The position numbers and the translations under genes were made by a program. A model generated the notes under the pieces. That model made no database searches and had not been told where the DNA came from. It saw only the letters and a list, made by a program, of their open reading frames with translations. Shown here one piece after another: positions 42,068 to 49,938 of a stretch of 64,000 nt of DNA. The DNA lies in the NCBI GenBank assembly GCA_965248255.1, contig CBDFIW010000003.1:2294001-2358000 (forward strand), in the 5' to 3' direction. The DNA is from JAKZVK01 sp965248255 (lineage in GTDB: Bacteria > Acidobacteriota > Terriglobia > Bryobacterales > UBA6623). How positions within the stretch are numbered: the stretch's first letter is position 1; each line of letters starts with the position of its first letter.

Positions 42068-43621
42068 ATGAAGCAGAATCCGCAACCGCGCCGCCCCGCC
42101 TCGGAGGCGATACCGTCGCGCTCACAAGCCTGGCAGGACCGTCTGTTTGCGCCGGTGGATAACGCGTCGATCGCCGTTTTCCGCATCTGCTTCGGCGCCA
42201 TCATGCTGTGGGAAGTCGGCCGCTACTTCGGCTACGGTTGGATCAAGCACCATTGGATCGATCCGCAGTTTCTTTTCAAGTTCTACGGTTTTGAATGGGT
42301 CGTGCCGTGGCCGGGCAACTGGATGTACCTGCATTTCATGCTCCTCGGCGCTCTGGCCGTTTGCATCACGCTCGGACTGTGGTATCGCGCCAGCACGATT
42401 CTGTTCTTTCCTGCGTTCGCCTACATCTTTCTGCTCGACTCGACCTGGTATCTCAACCATTTCTACTTGATCACTCTGGTCAGCCTGTTGATGATCTTCA
42501 TCCCGGCGCATCGCACCGCGTCACTCGATGCCCTACGTGACCCCGGCATTCGCTCCGACCGCACGCCGGCGTGGACGCTCTGGCTACTACAGTTTCAAGT
42601 CGGCGTGGTGTATTTCTTCGGCGGGGTCGCCAAGCTCAACATGGATTGGCTGCGCGGAGAGCCGATGCGGACGTGGCTGGGCGCCCGCACAGACTTTCCC
42701 TTGATTGGATCGCTGTTCACCGAGGAACCGGTGGTCTACCTCTTCTCCTACGGTGGGCTGCTGCTGGATTTGTTCGCCGCTCCCCTCCTGCTGTGGCCCC
42801 GCACGCGCAACCTCACTTTCGCCGTCACGCTCGTTTTCCATCTGATGAATGCGCAGCTCTTCAACATCGGAATCTTTCCCTGGTTTATGATCTGCGCTAC
42901 GCTGCTGTTTTACTCGCCCGACTGGCCGCGCCGAGTCGGTCTCCTCCCTCAGCCGGGCACTGGGAAAAAGCCAAAGAAACTCGCCAGGAAAGACAAAGGC
43001 ACGGCGAAGCCTGCGGGCGTCGAGCGGCCCCCATCCTCGTCCCCCATCCTTGAGCCATGGATCGGCCGATACGTTGTCATCGCGTTGCTGGGAGTTTACG
43101 TGGCCTACCACTTTCTTATGCCCATGCGGCATCTCCTCTACCCCGGAGACGTCAACTGGAGCGGCGAAGGATTGTTGTTCTCGTGGCGCATGAAGCTTTC
43201 CGACAAGCGCAACGCCATCAAGATGTTCGCCACCAACCCGGTGCGCGACGAGACGTGGGAAGTCGATCCAGCCGACTATCTCGGGTCGTTCCAGCTTCGG
43301 AAGATGACCGCCGAGCCCGATCTGCTTCGGCAGTTCAGCCACTTCCTGGCGGATCGATTGCGTGAGGAGGGCCATGAGCAGATCGAAGTTCGAGCCGAAG
43401 TTACGGTCCGGCTCAACCGGCGCGAGCCGCAACTGCTGATCGATCCGACAGAGGACTTGGCGGCGCAGCCCGGGGGCCTGGGCCCGGCGTCGTGGATCTT
43501 GCCGTTGGAACAGCCATTCGTCTATCGCAAGGCCGGGAGACAGCCGGCGACGCGCCCGCAAGAGTTGAGCGGGGCTTCGAGAGAGGGTCCCACGGCAGGC
43601 GCGCCCGCTCCTCGCCGTTAG
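42068..43621 (+). CDS. HTTM-domain protein, bacterial vitamin K-dependent carboxylase homologue
   Basis: 517 residues from ATG 42068 (MKQNPQPRRPAS). The HTTM domain covers roughly residues 30-310, with several membrane helices (SIAVFRICFGAIMLW, FMLLGALAVCITLGLWY, AYIFLLDSTWYLNHFYLIT). FGGVAKLNMDWLRGEPM aligns with the human GGCX segment holding catalytic Lys218, and VFHLMNAQLFNIGIFPWFM is a family hallmark. After a Lys-rich loop, a further membrane segment and a soluble C-terminal domain (GLLFSWRMKLSDKRNAIKMF) follow. Possible peptide carboxylase or epoxidase-like activity; quinone use would fit a menaquinone-making cell. Substrate unknown. Confidence 0.82.
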   Translation: MKQNPQPRRPASEAIPSRSQAWQDRLFAPVDNASIAVFRICFGAIMLWEVGRYFGYGWIKHHWIDPQFLFKFYGFEWVVPWPGNWMYLHFMLLGALAVCITLGLWYRASTILFFPAFAYIFLLDSTWYLNHFYLITLVSLLMIFIPAHRTASLDALRDPGIRSDRTPAWTLWLLQFQVGVVYFFGGVAKLNMDWLRGEPMRTWLGARTDFPLIGSLFTEEPVVYLFSYGGLLLDLFAAPLLLWPRTRNLTFAVTLVFHLMNAQLFNIGIFPWFMICATLLFYSPDWPRRVGLLPQPGTGKKPKKLARKDKGTAKPAGVERPPSSSPILEPWIGRYVVIALLGVYVAYHFLMPMRHLLYPGDVNWSGEGLLFSWRMKLSDKRNAIKMFATNPVRDETWEVDPADYLGSFQLRKMTAEPDLLRQFSHFLADRLREEGHEQIEVRAEVTVRLNRREPQLLIDPTEDLAAQPGGLGPASWILPLEQPFVYRKAGRQPATRPQELSGASREGPTAGAPAPRR

Positions 43622-43705
43622 ACTGGGTGTTTCCTCCCACCGTTTGGTTGCGGACCGCTACAATAGCGCCGGCGGGATTGCGCACGTCCCGCCGCAGGAG
43701 GGGCT

Positions 43706-44449
43706 ATGCAACACACGGTTTCTCGACGCAAACTGTTGCGAACGACCACAGCCGCCGGTCTTGCCGGCTTGGTGGCGTCATCGCCCGGCTCACGAAGCGC
43801 TCACGGTGCCGTAGCCTCGGCTCCCGGCGTCACAAGCCTGCTCGACACCTCGATCAAGAAAGGCGACCGTACCTGGGTTGAAGTGCCGTTTCGTCCGGTG
43901 CCCGACCGCAACATGAAGCGCGAGCTGTACCACTGGCGCTATTTCGAGATATGCAGGGTGACACTGGGCTGCGGGGTCGTCGGCTTCGGCGAGGCGATGG
44001 TCTACTACGGCGGCCGCCCCTTGTCGGACGAAATCATCGGGCGGGTCACCGGCAGGAAAGCCGCCGAGGTCATGTGGGACGACTCGCTCGGCAACGGCCT
44101 GCAACAGGCGCTGTTCGACGCCGTCGGCAAAGTCAACGACGTGCCCATCTACCGCCTGCTGGGACACAAGTATCGCGATAGGCCGTTCGTGAGTTGGTGG
44201 GCCATCGACATGCCCGGCAAGGACTGGGTCTCGGAATGCAAGGACGCCGTCGCCGACGGCTACACCGGCGCCACCAGCTACTACACCCACATGCGCCAGT
44301 ATTTCGACGCCTTCCGTGCCGGCAAGTTGCCAGTATTCCCCCGCGGCGTCTATCTCGAGAGCATTCCCGACAACGGGAGTCGCGAATGGAAAGAACTGCA
44401 AGCCCGAGCCGAGAAGAAAGCGGTCCACTCCGCCGGGAGGCCCATGTGA
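43706..44449 (+). CDS. Tat-exported enolase-superfamily protein, unusually short
   Basis: 247 residues. A Tat signal (VSRRKLLRTTTAAGLAGL) is followed by an N-terminal capping domain like that of mandelate racemase/muconate lactonizing enzymes (GVVGFGEAMVYYGG, GLQQALFDAVGKVNDVPIYRLLG). The barrel is missing after VADGYTGATSYYT; family members normally run to about 380-430 residues with metal-binding Asp/Glu/Glu. The stop overlaps the next start (TGATG at 44447-44451), so the end is a real gene junction and an internal in-frame deletion is likely. It is probably inactive as a racemase or dehydratase. Confidence 0.65.
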   Translation: MQHTVSRRKLLRTTTAAGLAGLVASSPGSRSAHGAVASAPGVTSLLDTSIKKGDRTWVEVPFRPVPDRNMKRELYHWRYFEICRVTLGCGVVGFGEAMVYYGGRPLSDEIIGRVTGRKAAEVMWDDSLGNGLQQALFDAVGKVNDVPIYRLLGHKYRDRPFVSWWAIDMPGKDWVSECKDAVADGYTGATSYYTHMRQYFDAFRAGKLPVFPRGVYLESIPDNGSREWKELQARAEKKAVHSAGRPM

Positions 44450-45846
44450 TGATTCGTTCGATAACAGGACACCAGCTGCCAGGCTGTCTTGCGATGGTCT
44501 TTCGCTGGGGCGCGGCCCTCCTGCTGCTCGCCGCGTTCGTAGCCCAACCTGCGGCGCGGGCAGAGACCACCTGGCAAGCGGGCGCCGCCAAGGTAAACAT
44601 CAACCCGACCGAGCCCGTCTGGCTGGCGGGCTACGGCGGCCGCGAGCGTCCGGTCTCGAAAGTGATCCACGACATCCATATGAAGGCGGTTGCTCTCAAG
44701 GACCAAACCGGCTCTACCTCAGTCCTGATCACCGCCGACCTGCTCGGCTTCACGGCCGGGATGGCGAAGACCATCTCCGACCGCGCCAAACAGAAGTACG
44801 GCCTGGGCCGCGACCGCATCGCCTTCAACGCGTCCCACACGCACAGCGCGCCGGTGACAGGCAACATGCTGCGTCCGGCGTATCTAATGAAGCCGAAAGA
44901 CGAGCCGCCGGTGCAGCGCTACACGGCGAAGATCATCGACCAGGCCGTTGCGTTGATCGGCCAGGCCATCGACGACCTGGCGCCGGCCGAGCTGAGCTTC
45001 GAGCAAAGCTTGGCGGGTTTCGCCGTCAACCGCCGCCGTGCCCGCACAGGCACGCGCCACTACCCCGCGCCGGTTGACCATGACGTGCCCGTTCTCGTGG
45101 TGAAGGTCACGGGTAGCAAGATCAAAGCCATCGTGTTCGGCTATGCCTGCCACGCTACCGTGCTTTCGGGATACGAGATCAACGGCGACTGGCCCGGCTA
45201 CGCACAGGAGGCGGTCGAGAAAGCTTACCCCGGCGCGATCGCGCTGTTCGTGGCAGGCTGTGGGGCGGACGCAAACCCGCTGCCGCGGCGCTCGGTCGAG
45301 CTGGCCCAGCGCTATGGCGAAACACTGGCCTTCGCCGTGGGCCAAGTCGTCGACGGTAACCGGAAGCCGGTGCGAGGGCCCCTGAAGACCGCCTTCGAGC
45401 ATGTTCCCATTGCGTTCCAGTCACCGCCGACCCGGGAGGAGCTCGAAGGCCGGCTCAAGACCGAAACCGGGTCCCGCAAACGGCATGCGCAGTTCCTGCT
45501 CGACAAGCTCGACCGCGACGGCAAGCTGCCGACCGAGTACCCCTATCCGCTGCAGGTTTGGCAGTTCGGCAACGACCTGACGTTCATCCATATGGCAGGC
45601 GAGGTTGTGGTCGACTACTCACGGCGCTTCAAGGGCGCCTACGGTTGGGAGAACACCTGGGTCGCAGGCTATTCGAACGACGTATTCGCTTACATCCCCT
45701 CGGTGCGAATTCTCAAAGAGGGCGGCTACGAAGGCGGCGGCGCGATGATCGGCTACGGCCAGCCACGGCCGTTTGCCGCTGCCGTCGAGCAGGTCATCGC
45801 CGACAAGGTAGACGAGCTGGTCAAACGCACCCAGGGCATGCCGTAG
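44449..45846 (+). CDS. Neutral/alkaline ceramidase-like hydrolase, exported
   Basis: 465 residues from ATG 44449, which overlaps the previous stop and has GGGAGG eight bases upstream; the frame further upstream is not coding. A signal segment (WGAALLLLAAFVAQPAARA) is followed by the ceramidase-like alpha-beta domain: AAKVNINPTEPVWLAGYGGR, ITADLLGFT, FNASHTHSAP (metal His pair), VFGYACHATVLSGYEINGDWPG (metal His) and FVAGCGADANP. Many bacterial members are shorter than true ceramidases and of unknown substrate; N-acyl amide hydrolysis is the family reaction. Translationally coupled to the short enolase-like gene. Confidence 0.82.
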   Translation: MIRSITGHQLPGCLAMVFRWGAALLLLAAFVAQPAARAETTWQAGAAKVNINPTEPVWLAGYGGRERPVSKVIHDIHMKAVALKDQTGSTSVLITADLLGFTAGMAKTISDRAKQKYGLGRDRIAFNASHTHSAPVTGNMLRPAYLMKPKDEPPVQRYTAKIIDQAVALIGQAIDDLAPAELSFEQSLAGFAVNRRRARTGTRHYPAPVDHDVPVLVVKVTGSKIKAIVFGYACHATVLSGYEINGDWPGYAQEAVEKAYPGAIALFVAGCGADANPLPRRSVELAQRYGETLAFAVGQVVDGNRKPVRGPLKTAFEHVPIAFQSPPTREELEGRLKTETGSRKRHAQFLLDKLDRDGKLPTEYPYPLQVWQFGNDLTFIHMAGEVVVDYSRRFKGAYGWENTWVAGYSNDVFAYIPSVRILKEGGYEGGGAMIGYGQPRPFAAAVEQVIADKVDELVKRTQGMP

Positions 45847-45916
45847 GACTTGCCCAGGATGAGTGGCATTTCATGTCGTCTTTGCCGCCGGTTCGGCTCA
45901 ACCGGGCTTGACGCCG

Positions 45917-46369
45917 CTAGACCCTATCGTAATCACCCTGCCAGTTTTTCACCATCTGCTTGATCGACTTGCGATCTTCGATGTTTTCATCCAGGACTTT
46001 CCGCACCAGCGCGGGCATCTCCTGATCGGAAGCGAACCGCAGGGCGATCAATTGGCTCATCGTAAGCGCCTCACTTCGCTCCTGCAGGTCGGTCGGCAGA
46101 ATCTTGTGGAGCCGCAGGTACATCTCCGTGCGGATGACGCGGTCCTGCACCGTCGTTGCGTAGCTGCGCGCTAGGCCGAGGCCGAAGATGGTGGCCAGAC
46201 CGTTCAACACGACACCCGTACCGATGAGGCAGGTGCCCGTGATCGTCCCCACCTTGAACAGCCCCACGACGGCTAGAATGATGCCGGTCAAGATCGATGC
46301 GGCCGCGATGAATAGCGTCTTGGGGAAGACTACGTGATTATCGAAATTCTGCCCTGTGCGTTCCGCCAT
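45917..46369 (-). CDS. DUF6526-like small membrane protein
   Basis: 150 residues. Two hydrophobic helices (LFIAAASILTGIILAVVGLF and TGTCLIGTGVVLNGLATIFG) are followed by an amphipathic cytosolic part with RVIRTEMYLRLHKILP and LTMSQLIALRFASDQEMPAL, ending NWQGDYDRV. This order is that of a widespread short membrane family (DUF6526) of unknown function; the name is from memory. It is convergent with the ceramidase-like gene. Confidence 0.7.
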   Translation of the reverse strand: MAERTGQNFDNHVVFPKTLFIAAASILTGIILAVVGLFKVGTITGTCLIGTGVVLNGLATIFGLGLARSYATTVQDRVIRTEMYLRLHKILPTDLQERSEALTMSQLIALRFASDQEMPALVRKVLDENIEDRKSIKQMVKNWQGDYDRV

Positions 46370-46451
46370 GTGTTTCGTTTCCTCCCTGAGATAGTGTCGG
46401 GCGCAGGACGTTGCGCTCCTACACGATTGATCGTGCGGGCTGGCGCGGTGC

Positions 46452-47708
46452 TCACTCCTTCGATTTCACCGCAATCAGTGACAACTGTTCGAGGCCGGGC
46501 CAACGCCCGTTGGGACGCGCTTTCCTTTCCACCGGCGCCAGCTGCTGCACAACGCCGCGCGCCGGCAGCGGCTCGGAGAAGTACGAGCGGTAGACCTCGT
46601 TGAGCTTGGCGTAGTCCTTCATGTCGTCGAAATAGAGCGTCGCCGCCACGACGTGGCTGAAGTCCATCCCCGCCTCTTCGAGATTGTCGAGTTGGTTCCG
46701 CATCGTCTGGCGAAGCTGGTTTTGGACGCTCGCCGCCCAGATGCCTCCATTCATTCCCGGGATGAAGCCGCTCTTGGCCGAACAGAAGTAGATGTCGCCG
46801 GCAAAGACACACGGGCTGGCCGTAGGGCTGGGCTTCATGTTCTTAGGACGCACGGCGAGACGCTTCGAGAGGTCTCTGACAGCCACGCCCGTGTATTCAA
46901 TCTGAGCGCCGTGTGGCAGGCTGGTGACGAAGATTGTTGCACGCGCCGGGGTGTTCCCAAACTCGAAACGGCCGGCGTAGATCTGGTTCATGTCGCCGTA
47001 AGGGATCGTCTGGAGCAGGTAGGGGTTGACGAACACCATATGGCGCATATCGAGTCCGGCGGCCTTGAGCACGCGCTCCATGTTGTCGAGCGCGAATCCT
47101 ACCTGCTGGGAGGCGTCGCTCGGGAGCGCGCCTGTCGTCGGATCTCGGCCGAGCATCGCCGAAACGTACAGTAAATTGTGTGTAAGGACCCCTGCCGAGA
47201 CGCCTTCCGCCAAAGGATATCCCGGGACCGCGACCGTCTTCTTTTTGTTGCCGAGGTCGCGGACAGCCACTGCCTTCATCGTGACGTGCATTCCGTTCGA
47301 GCGCCGATATACGCCAACGACCGCCCGCGCGGGAGGATCTTTCGCGAAGTGTTTGGCGTAGGCGCGATTCATCGCGTCGTAGAGCGTCATGTCGTCGAGG
47401 TAGACCTGAACATAGACAACGTGCTCGAGCGTGAGTCCGGCTGCCTCGACGATCGACCGCACGTTGTCGACACATTGAGCGACCTGCCCCTCGATGGTCG
47501 CCGGCATCTCCGCGCCAGGCTTGCGCGCACCTTGACTCGAGACGTAGAGGTAGTCCCCGGCCAGGATGCCCGGCGTATATGGCCCGCTCGGCTTGGGCCC
47601 GTGTGCCGGCACAACCGGCCGGACCTGCGCCTGTCCCACGCAGAGCGGAAGAAAGGCCACGATCACCGGAGCGATGTAGTGCATCAGCAATTCAGGGATG
47701 TTCCGCAT
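46452..47708 (-). CDS. Exported protein of three tandem RidA domains
   Basis: 418 residues. A signal peptide (LLMHYIAPVIVAFLPLCVG) precedes three RidA/YjgF-type domains covering about 33-155, 160-283 and 290-415. Each has the strand-helix order and the conserved arginine in P-A-R: R128, R256 and R384, spaced exactly 128 residues. RidA normally forms a homotrimer with active sites between subunits, deaminating reactive imines in the cytoplasm. Here one chain could form the whole trimer in the periplasm. Of the C-terminal acidic positions, only domain 2 keeps a clear Glu (QIEYTGVAV). Domains have diverged, so specialised sites are likely. Confidence 0.85.
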   Translation of the reverse strand: MRNIPELLMHYIAPVIVAFLPLCVGQAQVRPVVPAHGPKPSGPYTPGILAGDYLYVSSQGARKPGAEMPATIEGQVAQCVDNVRSIVEAAGLTLEHVVYVQVYLDDMTLYDAMNRAYAKHFAKDPPARAVVGVYRRSNGMHVTMKAVAVRDLGNKKKTVAVPGYPLAEGVSAGVLTHNLLYVSAMLGRDPTTGALPSDASQQVGFALDNMERVLKAAGLDMRHMVFVNPYLLQTIPYGDMNQIYAGRFEFGNTPARATIFVTSLPHGAQIEYTGVAVRDLSKRLAVRPKNMKPSPTASPCVFAGDIYFCSAKSGFIPGMNGGIWAASVQNQLRQTMRNQLDNLEEAGMDFSHVVAATLYFDDMKDYAKLNEVYRSYFSEPLPARGVVQQLAPVERKARPNGRWPGLEQLSLIAVKSKE

Positions 47709-47829
47709 GTTTCTGAATCCCCCTCGGGTGTGGGGCCTTCAAGGATACACCGCTTCGATCGATTGGCCGTCCGCGGAGGATGAAGGACGGTCTGCAAGAA
47801 CGGGATCGACAGACGAGGACGAGGCGCCG

Positions 47830-47943
47830 GTGTTCAGTTTCGCGCCCGCGCCCGGATTCTTCGGGCTCGATCAGGTCAACGTCGGACCCATCCCCCACAG
47901 CTTCGTCAACGGCGGTGCAGCGACCGCAATTGGGTTCGTTTCG
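47830..47943 (+). pseudogene. Relic of a TIGR03437-domain protein
   Basis: The frame reads FAPAPGFFGLDQVNVGPIPHS followed by FVNGGAATAI (shown as pieces of one run). This matches the GLDQVN-G-P segment in the second half of TIGR03437 domains. No start, ribosome site or remaining domain is present, so this is a leftover fragment. Confidence 0.45.
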
Positions 47944-48074
47944 TTCCCCGATCCGTGAGCGTTGGGTCGTGAGTTGAGATCTGGTTGGAAGGGGCATTGG
48001 ATCCCACGGAGGTTCGGCGGGATTGGGTTCGCTTTGTTTTTCGTGCAGCGAGTGGCGTGGCGAGACCGGCAGGC

Positions 48075-48094
48075 GGGCACGGCGTGCCGTGCCC
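48075..48094. repeat. 20-bp palindrome, copy 1
   Basis: GGGCACGGC-GT-GCCGTGCCC followed by CTACAT. The same element with AT at the centre lies at 59714-59733. Confidence 0.7.
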
Positions 48095-48394
48095 CTACAT
48101 CTTGGGGCCGGGGCTCCGGCGGCATACCGCGCTTCGGCGGAATTGGGCTCGTTTCGTTCGGTACAGGCTCTGGCTCGTTACCTACAGTGATCTGCCAGGT
48201 GATCCGTGTCCGAATTTGGCAGGATCTGGCTGGATTTGGCGCCTTTCTGCGGGGAGCTGTCGGTATCCTTCGATACGTGGGTGGCTGCCCTCGGCGGCGA
48301 CCCGGGTCGATGACCGGAATGGGGCCGCGGTGAGCTGGGTGGCGGTGAGTTGAGTGGCTGTGCGTCAGCGGTCTCCCGAGCAGGGTTGGTTGAG

Positions 48395-48490
48395 CCGCCC
48401 TTGCAGGGCTCAAGAGATGTTGGTGGGGATCGGTGTCCCTGGGCTCACGCCCAGGGCTGTTATCTGGACCACCCCTTCGGGGTTGGCGAT
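48395..48490. repeat. REP-like double-hairpin repeat, copy 1
   Basis: GCCGCCCTTGCAGGGCTC is followed by a hairpin with an eight-base stem, CCCTGGGC-TCAC-GCCCAGGG (48437-48456), then TGTTATCTGGACC and a second small hairpin, ACCCCTTCGGGGT. The layout is shared with the copies near 49700, 52560 and 57790. Confidence 0.7.
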
Positions 48491-48767
48491 CGTGGCTGGG
48501 CGCCGTGGTGTGAGTTTATTGCGCTTGCACAGTGCGCCCTTCCGCATGCTGGTGACATCGCCGCCATCGTTTCCTCGCCCCCAGTATACGAACCGTTGGT
48601 GGGACCGGCGGGGTGGCGGGAGAGCCAAATGATTGAAAGGAAACGGAATAAAGTTCTCGAAGATTTGTCACTGAAACGGGGTTTGTGGCGAGACGACCCT
48701 CTGTACGGGGTGCGTTCGGCGGGTTGGTGCCGGACCGCTCCCTCACGGTCACGGCTCGGTTTCGCGG
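48491..48767. repeat. Intergenic stretch with a dispersed acidobacterial-type repeat
   Basis: No gene. The segment ending GGTGCCGGACCGCTCCCTCA and CGGTCACGGCTCGGTTTC (about 48726-48764) is of a kind often repeated in genomes of this type; this is recalled, not searched. It contains the short inverted match CCGCTCCCTCACGG. It ends directly at the stop of the HpcH/HpaI gene. Confidence 0.4.
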
Positions 48768-49556
48768 CTAATAGGCCTCGACGACCTTGCGCAGGCCCTC
48801 GCCATGTTCTTTGAGCCAGCGGTAGAGGATCATGATGTCGGTCGAGATGCAGAAATGCTTCACGCCTAGGTCGAGGTAGTACTTGGCTTGGTCGACGGAC
48901 TCGATCTCGGCGCGGGGGGCGATGCCCGCCTTGAGCGACGCCTCGATCAGGCGGCGCTCGATGGCCTTCTGTTCGGGTGCGTACCACTGGCCCGGACGGC
49001 CGATGCTCATGGCGTAGTCGGCCGGTCCCCACTGCACCATGTCGATGCCCTTGACCGCGAGTACCTCGTCCAGGTTCTCAACGGCGCCCTTCTTCTCGAT
49101 CATGACCGCCACGACGATGTTGCGCAGATTTTCGACGTAGGCGGGGGTGCCGCCGTAGAGCATGTAGGTGGCCCGGCGCGTCCCGACGCCGTGGACACCG
49201 CCGTCCTCTGGGGTCTCGGGACGGACTGTGCGTACGCATTCCTCGAAATCCTCGGCCGCGCGGCAGTCGGCGAACAGCACGCTCTGAAAGCCGGCGCCGA
49301 TGGCGCGCTGTGCCAGAAAGCGGCGCGGCTGTTGGTCGACCTTGATCATCGACGAGAGGTTGTGCAGCTCGGCGGCGCGGCAGACGTTCTCCAAGGCGTA
49401 GAGGTCAAATGGGGCGTACTCGGAGACGAACTCGATGTAGTCGAACATGCCCGTATGTCCGACTACTTCGGTGACCGACGGCCAAGTGCTGTGGATGTGG
49501 GTGCCGATCGTGGGCTTGCCGGCGTTGAGGAGTTCGCGGAGTTTGTTGGGTCGCAT
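48768..49556 (-). CDS. HpcH/HpaI-family aldolase
   Basis: 262 residues from ATG 49556 (MRPNKLRELLNAGKPTIGTH). TIM-barrel class II pyruvate aldolase family: IGTHIHSTWPSVTEVVG, FDYIEFVSEYAPFD, VAVMIEKKGAVENLDEV (metal Glu), KGIDMVQWGPADYAMSIG (metal Asp) and RAEIES. Family members cleave or form 2-keto-3-deoxy sugar acids. The longer frame to 49718 has no support. It lies downstream, on the same strand, of a transporter, a dehydrogenase and a lactonase, which suggests sugar-acid breakdown. Confidence 0.85.
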   Translation of the reverse strand: MRPNKLRELLNAGKPTIGTHIHSTWPSVTEVVGHTGMFDYIEFVSEYAPFDLYALENVCRAAELHNLSSMIKVDQQPRRFLAQRAIGAGFQSVLFADCRAAEDFEECVRTVRPETPEDGGVHGVGTRRATYMLYGGTPAYVENLRNIVVAVMIEKKGAVENLDEVLAVKGIDMVQWGPADYAMSIGRPGQWYAPEQKAIERRLIEASLKAGIAPRAEIESVDQAKYYLDLGVKHFCISTDIMILYRWLKEHGEGLRKVVEAY

Positions 49557-49938
49557 GGCGGGGTCCTTTGGTTTGGAGAGGCGAGAACCAATCATAGCCC
49601 ACGGGTTTTCGATCGTGTCGGCCACGGCCAGAGAGGACACAAATGTGATGGTGCGAGAACATGGCTGTGTTGATGGGCCTATCGGGACGTATCGAGTACA
49701 CTTCCGCAGGGCTGACACCCTGCTTCTGAGGGGTTCACAGGGTTCACGCGCCGGGCTGTTCTTGAGCCGCCCTTTCAGGGCTCGTGTCGTGCGGGGGGTC
49801 CGATTTCCCAGGGCTGATGCCCTGGGCTATTATCTGGAACGCGCCTGCGGCGCTCGGTAGAGCCGACACAGATACGTCGCACACCCTCTAGAGAGGCGAA
49901 GGCACGTCCATTGCGCACGCGGCCGTACGGGAACCGCA
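49557..49938. other. Spacer carrying a REP-like repeat
   Basis: No gene. The first 140 bases are the upstream region of the aldolase gene; the rest is the REP-like repeat, then about 80 bases without features before the symporter stop. Confidence 0.4.
49700..49858. repeat. REP-like double-hairpin repeat, copy 2 (two units)
   Basis: A first hairpin GCAGGG-CTGACA-CCCTGC (49706-49723) is followed by GCCGCCCTTTCAGGGCTC. A second hairpin CCCAGGGC-TGAT-GCCCTGGG (49807-49826) then leads to TATTATCTGGAACGCGCC and a small closing hairpin. This is the longest of the four copies. Confidence 0.75.

Larger units (their letters stand above)
47709..48394. other. Non-coding region with gene relics and dispersed repeats
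   Basis: About 0.7 kb without an intact gene. It holds a TIGR03437-like relic (about 47830-47940), a degenerate repeat of the form GGCGG(G/A)ATTGGG(T/C)TCG(C/T)TT at about 47922, 48017 and 48136, and the 20-bp palindrome at 48075-48094. Overlapping reading frames here are repeat-derived and not credible genes. Confidence 0.5.

Noticed and set aside
44316..45077. Plus-strand frame of 253 residues overlapping two genes
   Set aside because: It is an Arg/Pro/Gly-rich shadow of the coupled enolase-like and ceramidase-like genes.
47962..48353. Overlapping plus-strand frames of about 120 residues in the repeat field
   Set aside because: They are made of dispersed repeats in two frames at once, with no ribosome site.
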